NCBI RefSeq assembly: GCF_900101685.1
Contig: NZ_FMZZ01000004.1
Coordinates: 1 to 64,000 of the forward strand
Origin: Actinokineospora iranica
Lineage (GTDB): Bacteria; Actinomycetota; Actinomycetes; Mycobacteriales; Pseudonocardiaceae
Reading direction: 5' to 3'
DNA: 64,000 bases
Numbering within the stretch: the first letter of the stretch is position 1; the number at the start of each line of letters is the position of its first letter. The notes under the pieces are model-generated. The model saw nothing but the letters and a program-made list of their open reading frames with translations, had not been told where the DNA came from and did not search any database. Below, piece after piece: positions 34,071 to 42,626 of this stretch. A program made the translations under genes and the position numbers.

Positions 34071-34266
34071 TGCCGGTGTCGGCCGGGCCTGCCGTTCTCG
34101 ACCCAACCTGCCGCTGTTGACCCAGGCGTGCCGCTGTCGACTCGGGCGCGACGCTCTCGTCCCGGCCTGCCGCTGTCGACCCGGGCGCGACGCTCTCAGC
34201 CCGGGTGTGCCGTTCTCGACCCGGCGCGCCGCTGTCGGCTCCGGTGTGTCGCTGTCGGCTGGGTGG
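34071..34266. repeat. 19-20-bp minisatellite, about ten units
   Basis: Units follow TGCCGCTGTCGACCCGGGCG with variants such as CGACGCTCTCGTCCCGGCC and TGCCGTTCTCGACCCGGCG. About ten lie head to tail across 196 bp. The period is not a multiple of three, so the array is not a protein repeat. It ends about 70 bp before the transglutaminase-like gene. Confidence 0.75.
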
Positions 34267-34338
34267 GTTTCTTCGCCTCCGTGAGAATTGTGGAAGGCGG
34301 CTTGGGGTGGGAGGTGGTCGTCGTCGGAGTGGGGACCC

Positions 34339-35139
34339 ATGATGGGGGCCATGGTTGCCACCTGTCGGATAGAGGTCGGGCTGGGGTTGCGGTTGAGCGC
34401 GCCCGGGAATGTCACTGTGTCGGTCGCGGTGGCGGGTGAGGCGGAGGAAAGTCTCACCCTTGAGGGATCGCCGGGGACGTTGCGGGTCGTGCGGATGCCG
34501 CATGGGACGCGGTTGCATGTGGTGGACGCCAGTCCTGGAGACCTGGTCTTTCGCTACCGGGCCACGCACAAGTACGGGAGGCCGCCGAGTGAGGTCACGG
34601 CCGCCGAGCGCATCGAGTATCTGCGTCCTAGCCGGTACTGCCCCTCTGACCGGCTAGGCGGTTACGCGGCCCGGTTGTTCGGGCACCTTGCCGAGGATGC
34701 AGACCAAGTCCGGGCCGTGGTCGACCACGTCGCGGGCCATCTGTCCTATGTGGGCGGATCAAGTGGGCCCACCGACGACGCCATCGACACGCTGTTGGCA
34801 GGCGAGGGGGTCTGCCGCGACTACGCCCACCTCTGTGTGACCCTCTGCCGCTCGTTGGATATCCCGGCTCGGTTCACCAGTGTCTACGCCCCCGGACTGT
34901 CGCCAATGGACTTCCACGCCGTCTTCGAGGCCGCCCTGGGTGGACACTGGCACGTCTTCGACGCCACCCGGCTCGCTCCACGGCAGTCCCTGGTTCGCAT
35001 CGCCACTGGGCGCGACGCCGCCGACACCGCGTTCCTCACCACTCCCAACGGCGCCGAACTGACGTCCACCACCATCACCGTCACCGCCGACCCCAGCCTG
35101 CCCGAAGACGACGGCGCTTCCCTGGTCGCCCTCTCCTGA
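34339..35139 (+). CDS. transglutaminase-like domain protein
   Basis: The product has up to 266 residues. An N-terminal beta domain (LGLRLSAPGNVTVSVAVAG) precedes the transglutaminase core. The catalytic triad is visible: Cys in GEGVCRDYAHLC, His in PMDFHAVFEA and Asp in WHVFDATRLAP. Such bacterial proteins are cysteine proteases or amidases that are often linked to peptide or wall processing. No signal peptide is seen. The start is ambiguous among ATGs at 34339, 34342 and 34351; GGGGACC precedes the first. Confidence 0.88.
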   Translation: MMGAMVATCRIEVGLGLRLSAPGNVTVSVAVAGEAEESLTLEGSPGTLRVVRMPHGTRLHVVDASPGDLVFRYRATHKYGRPPSEVTAAERIEYLRPSRYCPSDRLGGYAARLFGHLAEDADQVRAVVDHVAGHLSYVGGSSGPTDDAIDTLLAGEGVCRDYAHLCVTLCRSLDIPARFTSVYAPGLSPMDFHAVFEAALGGHWHVFDATRLAPRQSLVRIATGRDAADTAFLTTPNGAELTSTTITVTADPSLPEDDGASLVALS

Positions 35140-35235
35140 AAGCTGTCCACAGGCCTGTGGATCACCCTGGGGATATCTCCGCCAATCCCAGACACGCGAA
35201 CAAGCGAGCCTCCACAGCGGCAATAAACTCGCGGT

Positions 35236-35513
35236 TCAGCGATCGTCCGGTGGACCGCTTTCAACCAGGGCTCCCTCGAACAGACGCAGCCACCGGGTAA
35301 CGCCGACATCGGACAGGAAGCGGTCGTCGTGGCTGACGACGACGAAAGCGCCCTGGTAGGCGTTGAGCGCGCTCGTCAACTGGTCGACGCTGGCCAGGTC
35401 CAGGTTGTTGGTCGGCTCGTCCAGCAGCACCAGGTGCGGCGCGGGTTCCGCGCACAGGACGCACAGCAGCGTCGCCCGCAGCCGCTCGCCGCCGGACAGC
35501 GCGCTGCCAGGCA
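35236..35513 (-). pseudogene. C-terminal fragment of an ABC-F ATPase
   Basis: The fragment retains the second-half signature ALSGGERLRATLL, Walker B with the following residues VLLDEPTNNLDLASVDQL, and the switch VVSHDDRF, and ends normally. The Walker A motif, the linker and the whole first ATPase domain are missing. The 5' side is replaced abruptly by the end of a DUF5753 gene on the opposite strand. ABC-F proteins protect or remodel ribosomes, but this fragment cannot be functional. Confidence 0.85.
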
Positions 35514-35520
35514 TCGCCAA

Positions 35521-35686
35521 CCCGCTCGACTTCGTCTACGTCGAGCAGTACGACGACGCCCGCTACCTCGACGACCACGACCGCGTCGAGGCCTACGAAC
35601 AGCTCTGGGGCTACCTGCAAGCAGCCGCGCTGGGCCCACTGGACTCCATCGAGTTCATCGGGACAGCGGCGGACCAGTACAGCTAG
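35521..35686 (+). pseudogene. 3' fragment of an XRE/DUF5753 regulator gene
   Basis: The frame encodes PLDFVYVEQYDDARYLDDHD followed by RVEAYEQLWGYLQAAALGPLDSIEFI and stops at 35686. This matches the terminal segment of DUF5753 domains (YVE...A.YLD....V..Y...). The HTH and most of the domain are gone; the breakpoint with the ABC-F fragment is around 35513-35521. The intact DUF397 gene after it was its partner. Confidence 0.8.
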
Positions 35687-35705
35687 CACACCGGAAGGAA
35701 TCCTC

Positions 35706-35939
35706 ATGGCCCTACAGCACGACTACCTGCCCGCCGAGGCGTTCGCCGATGCCACCTGGCAGAAGGCCACCGCGAGCCAACCCAACCAGTCCTGCGTCGA
35801 GTTCGCCAAGATCGGTCGCGTCATCGGCGTCCGGGACAGCAAACTCGGCCCCGACAGCCCCATCCTCCAGTTCACCGAGCACGAGATCGCCGCCATGCTC
35901 ACGGGCGCGAAGGACGGCGAGTTCGACCACTTGGCCTGA
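35706..35939 (+). CDS. DUF397 protein, partner of a truncated regulator
   Basis: The product has 77 residues and a full DUF397 pattern: ATWQKATASQPNQSCVEFAKIG, then IGVRDSKLGPDSPILQFTEHE. It starts at an ATG 19 bases after the truncated regulator, with GGAAGGAA upstream. The regulator's promoter is lost, so expression must come from elsewhere, if at all. A strong terminator follows. Confidence 0.88.
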   Translation: MALQHDYLPAEAFADATWQKATASQPNQSCVEFAKIGRVIGVRDSKLGPDSPILQFTEHEIAAMLTGAKDGEFDHLA

Positions 35940-35995
35940 TGATGGCCGTCAGCTGCCCCGCGCATTCAGCCAGCCGCGCGGAGCGGCCACCGCCA

Positions 35996-36034
35996 GACCA
36001 CTCGGCCCCCGGCACCGCCGGGGGCCGAGTGGTC
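35996..36034 (+). terminator. terminator after DUF397 gene
   Basis: There is an 18-bp perfect stem (35996-36013 with 36017-36034) and a three-base loop, 57 bases after the stop. It may also serve the leftward operon from the other side. Confidence 0.85.
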
Positions 36035-36121
36035 TCAAGCCCAGCCGTCCGGAAGCAATCAACGCCGTAGCCATTGTTCGAGGCTCGCGGCCAAAAAGGA
36101 TCGGAACTGGGCGTGGGACGG

Positions 36122-36739
36122 TCAGCGACCTGAGCGGTGGTGGGCGCGGGTTACCAGGTTGGCGGCGTGTGGGGTGCGGAGGTGCAGTGTTGAATTGTCG
36201 GCGAAGCGGAGGCGGATGACGCGTGGCGTGGGGAGACTGTGTCCGGCGAAGGGCGCGTCGAGGCCGGTGAGGTGTCCGGTGGGGACTTCGGCATGGGTGG
36301 TGAACACGGTGGGCGGCTTGGGGTTGTCGGGGTGGAAGAGTTTCGTGGGGTAGACCACGGCGACCCGCTGGTCGCTCAGCGCGATGCGGGCCTCGCCGCC
36401 GCTGTGGGCGAAGTGGTCGCCGAGGCGCACGGCGATGGTGTCCTGGTGTGGGGCGCTGACCCAGTAGCCGAGGGTGGGGTCGTCCACCCAGTCGCTGTCC
36501 ACATCGGGGCCGCAGACGGTGGCTTCGGCGGGCAGGGGCCAGCGCGGTCGGTCCAGGGTGAGATGGGGCATCGCGCCGATCGGCTCGTGGGGAACTCGGA
36601 TCTGGTCGCCGATGTGGGCGCCGACATAGCCGGGAATCGGGGGACAGCCGAGCAGCAGCCGTTCGCCGGGGCGCAGCCAGAACTGGCCAAGCTCGTTCTC
36701 GACGATCTTGTCGTCGGCATCCAGCGGGGCGGCGCTCAC
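36122..36739 (-). CDS. unknown protein, last gene of WXG100 operon
   Basis: The product has 205 residues. The GTG at 36739 overlaps the preceding stop (GTGA). It begins with an acidic segment then FWLRPGERLLLGCPPIPGYVGAHIGDQI, and is beta-rich throughout without membrane segments. The GERLL element also occurs near the N-terminus of the preceding gene product, so the two may share a small domain. There is no recognised family. Tight coupling to a WXG100-type gene suggests a chaperone, immunity or secretion-partner role, which is inference. Confidence 0.7.
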   Translation of the reverse strand: MSAAPLDADDKIVENELGQFWLRPGERLLLGCPPIPGYVGAHIGDQIRVPHEPIGAMPHLTLDRPRWPLPAEATVCGPDVDSDWVDDPTLGYWVSAPHQDTIAVRLGDHFAHSGGEARIALSDQRVAVVYPTKLFHPDNPKPPTVFTTHAEVPTGHLTGLDAPFAGHSLPTPRVIRLRFADNSTLHLRTPHAANLVTRAHHRSGR

Positions 36740-37473
36740 CGGGTTCCGCCGGAGAGTTCCACGGCGTGATGCGCGCTGTCCTGATCGAGGATGAAGTCCA
36801 CACCAGAACCGTCGATAAAGGACACGCGCAGACATGCGTCCCGTTTGCGGTTCACCACCTGGACCGAGGCGATCAACGCGCGCGGGAAGTCAGCGACCTG
36901 GACCAGATCGGGCACGGCCACGGGTTCCCCCTCGATGTTCGCGCCGTATTTGCGCCGGTTGTCGGTGACGATCTTGGCGATGTCCCGGCTGACGTCCAGC
37001 ACCCCCTTGCCGAACCCCACCGCCTTCCCTAACAGCGACTTCGGCGCCTCCGGCTCCGGTTCCGGCACCGGGCGGGGCGCGGCGACCGCCAACCGGGCCG
37101 TGGTCAGCACCCACAGCCGGTTCATCCGCTTGCCCGGCTCGGCGCCGATCCCCGGAACCGCCTGATGCGCCAGGCAACCCGGCCCGGGACCGAACACCAG
37201 ATGATCGGCGGCGGGCGGCTTGTCGTTGCCGCTCTCGTCACCACCGCCGAACAGCACCTCGCCAACCCCGGTGAGCACGAACTCCCCGACTCCCCGGCCG
37301 AACGCCAGCGCTCCCCGGCTCATCGCGTTCTTACGCGGAGCGCCGAGCGGGTCCAAGCCCTCGACGTCGAAGTAGAACACCTGACGGTAGCTGGCCCACA
37401 GCAGCCGCTCCCCCGGCCCGCACACCCGCAACCGCCCGACCAGCCCCGCTCCCAGCGGCGCGGAGTGGTCCAT
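36736..37473 (-). CDS. unknown protein, third gene of WXG100 operon
   Basis: The product is about 245 residues. The start is the ATG at 37473, or the adjacent GTG at 37476, seven bases after the WXG100 gene. It has RLRVCGPGERLLWASYRQVFYFD near the N-terminus, a Gly-rich segment, a LWVLTTARLAVAAP strand followed by a Pro/Glu-rich stretch, then basic KSLLGKAVGFGKGVLDV and a beta-rich end. It has the look of a PH-like or GRAM-like domain protein (...LWVLTTARLAV...). No enzyme motif was seen. Confidence 0.7.
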   Translation of the reverse strand: MDHSAPLGAGLVGRLRVCGPGERLLWASYRQVFYFDVEGLDPLGAPRKNAMSRGALAFGRGVGEFVLTGVGEVLFGGGDESGNDKPPAADHLVFGPGPGCLAHQAVPGIGAEPGKRMNRLWVLTTARLAVAAPRPVPEPEPEAPKSLLGKAVGFGKGVLDVSRDIAKIVTDNRRKYGANIEGEPVAVPDLVQVADFPRALIASVQVVNRKRDACLRVSFIDGSGVDFILDQDSAHHAVELSGGTR

Positions 37474-37479
37474 CACGGC

Positions 37480-38967
37480 CTACTCGTACTCGAAACCACG
37501 ATCCATGGTCTCCTGCCGCTCGCCCTCCGATGAGGGGTCCTGTCCCTTGTTGTAGCCGTACTTGATGCCTTGCTCCAGCGCCACGCTGGGGGCGTTCTCC
37601 AGAACGCCTTTGGTGACGGCGGTGGGCACGTGCGTGGTGCCGCTCATCCCCGCCATCCGCAATCCGGCCTCGGTCAGGTTGGTGGTGAGCGCGTCCGACC
37701 CCTCGCCGTCGACCCCGAACCGCTTGGCGAAGGTGTTGCCCGTCTTGGACGCCATCGTCTCCGGATTCGCCTTGGTCACGATCTTGGCGAGCGGGTTGCC
37801 GTCGATCTTGCGACCCACCCACTGCTGGACCTTGCCGCCGTTGCGCAGTCCCTCAGCCCGCTCCACAAGCTGCTTCAACGGCCCCTTGCGCAGCGTCTGC
37901 AGGATGTCTTCGAGCTTGTCGATGAGGGGCTTGAGCTTGCCGAGCAACTGCTTGACCTTCATGCCCAGCCGCGCTCCGGTGCTCGCGACCTGCGCGGTGG
38001 TCATCGCTCCCGCCGCCCCCATCGACGCGCCCGCGGTGATCCACGAAGCGGCCAGCGCGGCGAGCCACTCGATGATCAGGCCCATGACCAGTTCCTGCAG
38101 GATGTCGACGCAGATCTCAACAAACGCGTCGAACAGGTCCGCTGCGATCTCCAGAATCTGCTGCAAGTTGCGAATCTCGTTGGCGAAAGCGGCGGCACCC
38201 TGGCCGAACTCGCCCATCTGCTTGCGGAAGGCGTCACCCGCCGCGCCCCGCCAGGGTTCCGCGGTGGCCTCGGCGCGGTTCTTCTCGTGTTCGCCTGTCC
38301 GGTCCAGCCAGTCGGCGACCTCCGACCAGCCCTTCGCCGTGCTGCGCATCTGTTCCGGGTCGCCGATCGCCGGTTCGAGCACGAGTTCCACGATCGGGCT
38401 GATCACGATGCCGATGAGGAATCCGAGCCCGTTGTCCACGAACGACTGCCCGGGGCTGGTGATCAGCTGAAGCTGCTCCATCCTGGCGTTCACCGCGGCG
38501 ATCGCGATATCCGGAGGACTGCTGGCCCTGGCCACGTCGCCTGCTTGGCTCACCCAGGAGCTGCCGTAGGCTGCGTGCTGCTCAAGCTCGCTCTTGCGCT
38601 TGCTGTCGCCTGCGCTGTTGAGATCCCCCAGACTGCCCGGTCCGCTCCCACCGTCGCCGAGGGCACCGATAAGCCCGTCGAACATCGTCTGAAGCGCGTC
38701 GTCAACGTCCCGGTAATCCTGTGCGGTTTGCCGCAGGCGTTCGTTCACCCCGTCCATGAACGTCTTCGCCCGGTTGGCCAGATTCTGACACTCTTCGAGG
38801 CCGTCGAAGTACTTGTAGGCCATCAGCTCACCGAGCGGGCCGAAGCAATCGTCGCTGACCCGTGCCTGCTCCAACAGAGTAGCCAGTTGCCCGAAATTGC
38901 CTGCGGCTTCCTCCGACCCTTGGCTGTGCGCCAGCAACGCGGCGCCGCTCACCTCGTACCCGGTCAT
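37480..38967 (-). CDS. WXG100-superfamily putative type VII secretion substrate
   Basis: The product has 495 residues. The N-terminal about 130 residues form two long helices with heptads, a Gly/Ser linker follows, and then a WXG100-like domain with WRGAAGDAFRKQMGEFGQGA (about 235-255). Next comes a hydrophobic helical region (about 285-330; VMGLIIEWLAALAASWITAGAS). The C-terminal 170 residues are soluble and could be a toxin or effector module, but no catalytic signature is recognised. WXG proteins are exported by type VII (ESX-like) systems; no EccC-type ATPase is in this window. It is cotranscribed with an upstream YbaB-like gene. Confidence 0.82.
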   Translation of the reverse strand: MTGYEVSGAALLAHSQGSEEAAGNFGQLATLLEQARVSDDCFGPLGELMAYKYFDGLEECQNLANRAKTFMDGVNERLRQTAQDYRDVDDALQTMFDGLIGALGDGGSGPGSLGDLNSAGDSKRKSELEQHAAYGSSWVSQAGDVARASSPPDIAIAAVNARMEQLQLITSPGQSFVDNGLGFLIGIVISPIVELVLEPAIGDPEQMRSTAKGWSEVADWLDRTGEHEKNRAEATAEPWRGAAGDAFRKQMGEFGQGAAAFANEIRNLQQILEIAADLFDAFVEICVDILQELVMGLIIEWLAALAASWITAGASMGAAGAMTTAQVASTGARLGMKVKQLLGKLKPLIDKLEDILQTLRKGPLKQLVERAEGLRNGGKVQQWVGRKIDGNPLAKIVTKANPETMASKTGNTFAKRFGVDGEGSDALTTNLTEAGLRMAGMSGTTHVPTAVTKGVLENAPSVALEQGIKYGYNKGQDPSSEGERQETMDRGFEYE

Positions 38968-38974
38968 GTCCGTG

Positions 38975-39409
38975 TCACCTCAGGCTGAATCCGTCGAAGT
39001 CGTCGTCTTCTTCGACCATCGACGCGGCCCGCCGGTTCCCTCCAGAGGGCGCCGCCCCCGCACCCACCACGGTCGAATGCGCGTTGAAGGCCTCATTGAA
39101 CTGCGCGGCGCGGTCACCGAGAACCGGCTCGACGGTGGCCTGGAGCGCCTCAGCGGCCTGCTGGGTCGCCCGGCGCAGGGTGTCCATGATCTCCTGCTGC
39201 AACTGGGTGTGGCTGTAGCGCATCGCCCCCGGCCCGAGCCGCAGGTCAAGCACCGCGCCGGAGGGCGCCACCGTCGCCTCCACCGCCCCGTCCCCATTCC
39301 GGGCCTGCCCACGCAGGTCCGCGAGCTTGTCCCTGAGCTCGGCGACCTTGACTGCCTGCTCCTGGAAAGCGCGGATATTCTCCTCCAGCCGCGCCCTGCG
39401 GTCCGACAC
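38975..39409 (-). CDS. YbaB/EbfC-like nucleoid protein linked to WXG100 operon
   Basis: The product has 144 residues. The GTG at 39409 has a GGGGG site upstream. It starts with a coiled helix (RRARLEENIRAFQEQAVKVAEL), then the YbaB core with GAVEATVAPSGAVLDLRL and a C-terminal helix, and ends in an acidic FDGFSL tail. YbaB-fold proteins bind DNA or act as small dimers. In actinomycetes a divergent group sits directly upstream of WXG100 genes, as here. It is the first gene of the four-gene unit, seven bases before the WXG100 gene. Confidence 0.82.
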   Translation of the reverse strand: MSDRRARLEENIRAFQEQAVKVAELRDKLADLRGQARNGDGAVEATVAPSGAVLDLRLGPGAMRYSHTQLQQEIMDTLRRATQQAAEALQATVEPVLGDRAAQFNEAFNAHSTVVGAGAAPSGGNRRAASMVEEDDDFDGFSLR

Positions 39410-39624
39410 CGGCAGCCCCCTTGCTCTCCATCCATCCGACAACGGACAACGTAGCAACTGGAGCTTGTGTAGGTACCGGGAACCAAGAGTGCAACGAATT
39501 CCCGAGCTTGAGCTGTAATCGTTGGTGCTTGGACGGCTCACCAAGCGACCCAATCGTCACCGCCACTGGAGCCAACCGAGCAAGCTCAACATGCCGCAGC
39601 AAACACAGCCAACCTCTCGCATCG

Positions 39625-39852
39625 CTACGACTCACTGAGGGCTCGAAGCACAGATGCCGTGACGACGCGGTACCGCTGTCCGACCTGGATGACCCGCGCG
39701 GGGAACTCACCCCGGTTGACGAGTTCGTACGCATGACTGCGGCTCAGGCCGAACGCGGCGGCCGCGATCGGTATCGAGACGGTGGCGGGCCAGGTCTCCT
39801 GGATCTCGCGCGGCGTGGGTGCGGCAGATTCTTGGTTCGCAAGTTCCCCCAT
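39625..39852 (-). CDS. excisionase-like HTH_17 DNA-binding protein
   Basis: The product has 75 residues, with a MerR-type winged helix VSIPIAAAAFGLSRSHAYELVNRGEFPARVIQVGQRYRV. This is the standard excisionase/HTH_17 pattern found next to integrases of actinobacterial integrative elements. The ATG at 39852 shares the tetranucleotide CATG with the divergent gene's ATG. No ribosome site is visible on either strand, so both may be leaderless or one start may be wrong. Confidence 0.82.
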   Translation of the reverse strand: MGELANQESAAPTPREIQETWPATVSIPIAAAAFGLSRSHAYELVNRGEFPARVIQVGQRYRVVTASVLRALSES

Positions 39853-40366
39853 GACCGATTTTCAGATCGCCTGGGTCTCCCCTGCGGAGCCCCGCGAACC
39901 CGTCAACTACGTGCGGACAGGCCCGGACACGGCCATGCCCATCCGGTTCAGGGCATCCATCGCGTTGGCCGTACCGGACGCCGCAGTCACGATCGAGGTG
40001 TTCACCGGTGCCGATATGCGGCCGCGCATCAACGAGTTGGTCATTCGTTCGAGCGTCCAGAAGCCGATCACCACATCTGTGCTCCGCCAGGTGCTCGTCG
40101 ACCAGTTGCTCCGAGCCGCGGTGAAGGAGGCCGAGGTGCCTGTGGACAGCTTGTCCGCCGGGACAGTGCTGGGCACCCAACCCGTTCCGGCGACTGGCAA
40201 GGCCGACGAAGACGCGAGCATCGCCGCCCGCATCTACCGCGAAGCCGTCGCGTCCGGGAACCCGGCGCCCGCGATGGCAGTGGCTAGCTCGATGGGCCGG
40301 TCACGGGCGCAGGTCGCCCGCTACATCCGGAAAGCGCGTCAGATGGGCCTCCTGCCCGAACTGTGA
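39851..40366 (+). CDS. element-encoded protein with C-terminal HTH
   Basis: The product has 171 residues. The C-terminal 60 residues contain ARIYREAVASGNPAPAMAVA followed by GRSRAQVARYIRKARQMGLL, a helix-turn-helix common in proteins beside integrases of actinomycete mobile elements. The N-terminal 100 residues are beta-rich without a known domain. The ATG at 39851 overlaps the divergent excisionase start. The integrase pseudogene follows on the same strand 127 bases later. Confidence 0.7.
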   Translation: MTDFQIAWVSPAEPREPVNYVRTGPDTAMPIRFRASIALAVPDAAVTIEVFTGADMRPRINELVIRSSVQKPITTSVLRQVLVDQLLRAAVKEAEVPVDSLSAGTVLGTQPVPATGKADEDASIAARIYREAVASGNPAPAMAVASSMGRSRAQVARYIRKARQMGLLPEL

Positions 40367-40493
40367 ACGCGGTCAAGGAGATGCTCGAACGCCAAACCAG
40401 CGGCCGACCAGGCTGCTGCCGAAAAGGAACAGGAAACTGAAGGCAGGAAGCACACGGCGGCGATGTCGCTGCCGTGACGAGAATGGGAAGGAC

Positions 40494-41996
40494 TTGGGTG
40501 CGGGGTGCCCGAAGCTGTCCCAGCGCTCGCACGGCGCATGGCAGATTCGCCAGGAACTCGCCCCGACACCCGAGGGTCAGCGGCGCACCTTCCGGCGTCT
40601 CGGCTACCCCACGCAGACGGCCGCGCAGGCAGACCTCGACAAGGTCCGCGCCCTGCTGGCCCTTGGTGAGGACGAGGATGACGCCGAGGCTGTCTCAGCG
40701 ATGCTGGACGCGCTCAGCAAGGACGACGCGCTACCGGACGTGGACACAATCCGTCGGAAGCTGCGAACGGGCCAGGCCCTCGCTAAGGGCATGACGGTCA
40801 GCGAGTGGCTGGACCGCTGGACCTCGCAGGAGGCGGGGACGCACCGCAAGGCCACCGACATCTCCTACGAGTCGCACATCCGTCTCTACCTCAAGCCCAA
40901 GGTCGGCGATGTGCGGATCGACCGCCTGACCGTCGGCCAGGTCAAGGAGATGTTCAACAAGATCTGCGACGACAACGACGCGATCGAGGCGAACAACGCC
41001 GACCGGCGGTCGCTGCTCAGCCAGGCGAAGCAGGCGCGCAGCCGGGCGGAGAAGCGGCGGCTGCGCGCAGCGGCAGCGGAGCTGCCGCCGTTCCGACGGA
41101 CGGCCGGACCGTCCAGCCGCCGACGTATCCAAGCCACTTTGCGGGGCCGCGCTCAACGACGCGATCACCGAGCAGTTGATCACGTTCAACCCGGCCGAGC
41201 ACGTCAGCATCCCTGCGAAGACGCCCAAGGCACTCCCGTGGACCGCGGAACGGGTGGCCGAGTGGCGGCGCACCGGTCAGCGGCCCGGTCCTGTGATGGT
41301 GTGGACCCCGGCGCAGACCGGCGCGTTTCTCGATTACGTTGCCGAGCACGACCCGGAGTTCGAGGCGTTGTGGCACGTGGCCGTGACCGCGGCCCACGCA
41401 GGGGCGAACTGGCGGGTTTGGGGTGGACCGAGGTCGACCTCGACGCGGAGTCGGTGCAGATCAACACCCAGCTCACCGAGGTCGCCTACGAGGTCGCCGA
41501 GGGCGCTCCGAAGTCCGAGGCCGGAGAGCGCACCATTCCCCTCGACGCCGAGGCAGTGCGGCTGCTGCAGGTGCACCGCGCCCGGCAGAACGAGGCACGG
41601 CTGCGACTTGGCCCGGCATGGGTGGGCTCGGGGCGGGTGTGGACACGTCCGGACGGTGCGGCGCTGCGGCCGAGCTGGCTCAGCGACCGGTTCGCCGCCT
41701 TGGTCGCTGCCGCGGGGCTGCCGCCGATCCGATTCCACGACCTGCGTCACGTGGCGGCGACGACCATGCTCGCGGCCAAAGTCGACCTCAAGGTCATCCA
41801 GGAAACGCTCGGCCATGAACGGCTCCAGACAACCAGCGACCTCTACACCTCGGTGCTGCCCGAACTGGCCCGCGACGCCGCCGAAGCGACCGTCGCGCTC
41901 ATCCCAAGGGCACCCAGACAAACGCTCGGGCACCCTTCGGGCACCCAGGGGAACCCACAAGCTAGGGCAAGCGGCGACAGTGATGTCCATAGATAA
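40494..41996 (+). pseudogene. tyrosine integrase disrupted by two frameshifts
   Basis: The first frame encodes the N-terminal arm-binding and core-binding regions (WQIRQELAPTPEGQRRTFRRLGYPT...; TVSEWLDRWTSQEAGTHRKATDISYE). Near 41140 an extra G in CGGGGCCGCG shifts the true frame, which continues as LNDAITEQLITFNPAEHVSI to VAVTAA. Near 41400 a second shift restores the first frame with RRGELAGLGW (catalytic Arg), FHDLRHVAATTM (His, Arg), LGHERLQTT and Tyr in SDLYTSVL. All catalytic parts exist but not in one frame. The 3' end lies 41 bp from a tRNA-Arg fragment, as expected for attachment. Confidence 0.85.
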
Positions 41997-42036
41997 ATAA
42001 AACCGCAGCTAGACGAGGTCTCTCTGCGGTTTCATG

Positions 42037-42081
42037 TGGTGCGCCCGAAGGGATTCGAACCCCTAACCTTCTGATCCGTAG
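42037..42081 (-). other. 3' fragment of tRNA-Arg(ACG), att-like site
   Basis: Read leftward from 42081, this begins in the anticodon loop (CTACGGA), then the 3' anticodon strand TCAGA, a T-arm with GGTTCGAAT, acceptor strand CGGGCGC, A and an encoded CCA. The 5' half of the tRNA is absent; beyond 42081 the sequence is unrelated. Such tRNA 3' ends are classic attachment sites, and the integrase gene stops 41 bp away. It is an att remnant, not a functional tRNA. Confidence 0.8.
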
Positions 42082-42227
42082 TACGAAGCGGATCATCCTG
42101 GGCGGCCCTCGCAGTCCGTTTGCGCTGGTCACCGTCCTGGTCAAGTCCAGGTCAGGGCCTCCTATCCGGCCCCGTCCACCCCGTCCGTGAGACAGGTGTG
42201 AGACCGGGCCCGAACGGAGCCCATGCC

Positions 42228-42626
42228 ATGTCAACAGCACCTCGCGCTGTAGAGCGCCCCGACGACATCCCCTTCCAGTCGATGACCGAGCTGGTCGGGC
42301 AATGGCTCGCAGTCCGCCTGCGCACCTTCACGAGTGAGCGACCCGACCCGACCGATCTGCTCACCGAACTCGCCTTCGGTTCCCGGATAGCCAGGGAGGC
42401 CATGAGCGGTCGCTGGTGTGTCATCGCTGAACTGCTGTGCACAGGCGCGGCCACCTCATGGACACAGCTCGCCGCCGCCATGGGGGTCACACCGGCCGCC
42501 GCCCGCGACGGCTTCCACCAGTGGCTCACCAACCAACGCGACCTCCGGCGAGACACCGGCACGATCGGTCTCAGCGACGAGGCCGCCACCGAGCTCGACA
42601 GGCTCGCCGGGGCGGTGGCCTGGTGA
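42228..42626 (+). CDS. small element-borne protein with HTH-like segment
   Basis: The product has 132 residues. The ATG at 42228 has GGAG nine bases before it. A helical segment SWTQLAAAMGVTPAAARDGFHQWL looks like a helix-turn-helix of a transcriptional regulator. The stop overlaps the next start (GTGA). No enzyme motif was seen. It probably belongs to the element's replication or control genes. Confidence 0.65.
   Translation: MSTAPRAVERPDDIPFQSMTELVGQWLAVRLRTFTSERPDPTDLLTELAFGSRIAREAMSGRWCVIAELLCTGAATSWTQLAAAMGVTPAAARDGFHQWLTNQRDLRRDTGTIGLSDEAATELDRLAGAVAW

Noticed and set aside
33771-34266. A CRISPR array
   Set aside because: The repeats are head-to-tail without unique spacers, units are 16-20 bp and degenerate, and no cas gene is nearby.
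42037-42120. A complete tRNA gene
   Set aside because: Only the 3' half of tRNA-Arg is present; the D-arm and 5' acceptor strand are missing, so it is an attachment-site remnant.
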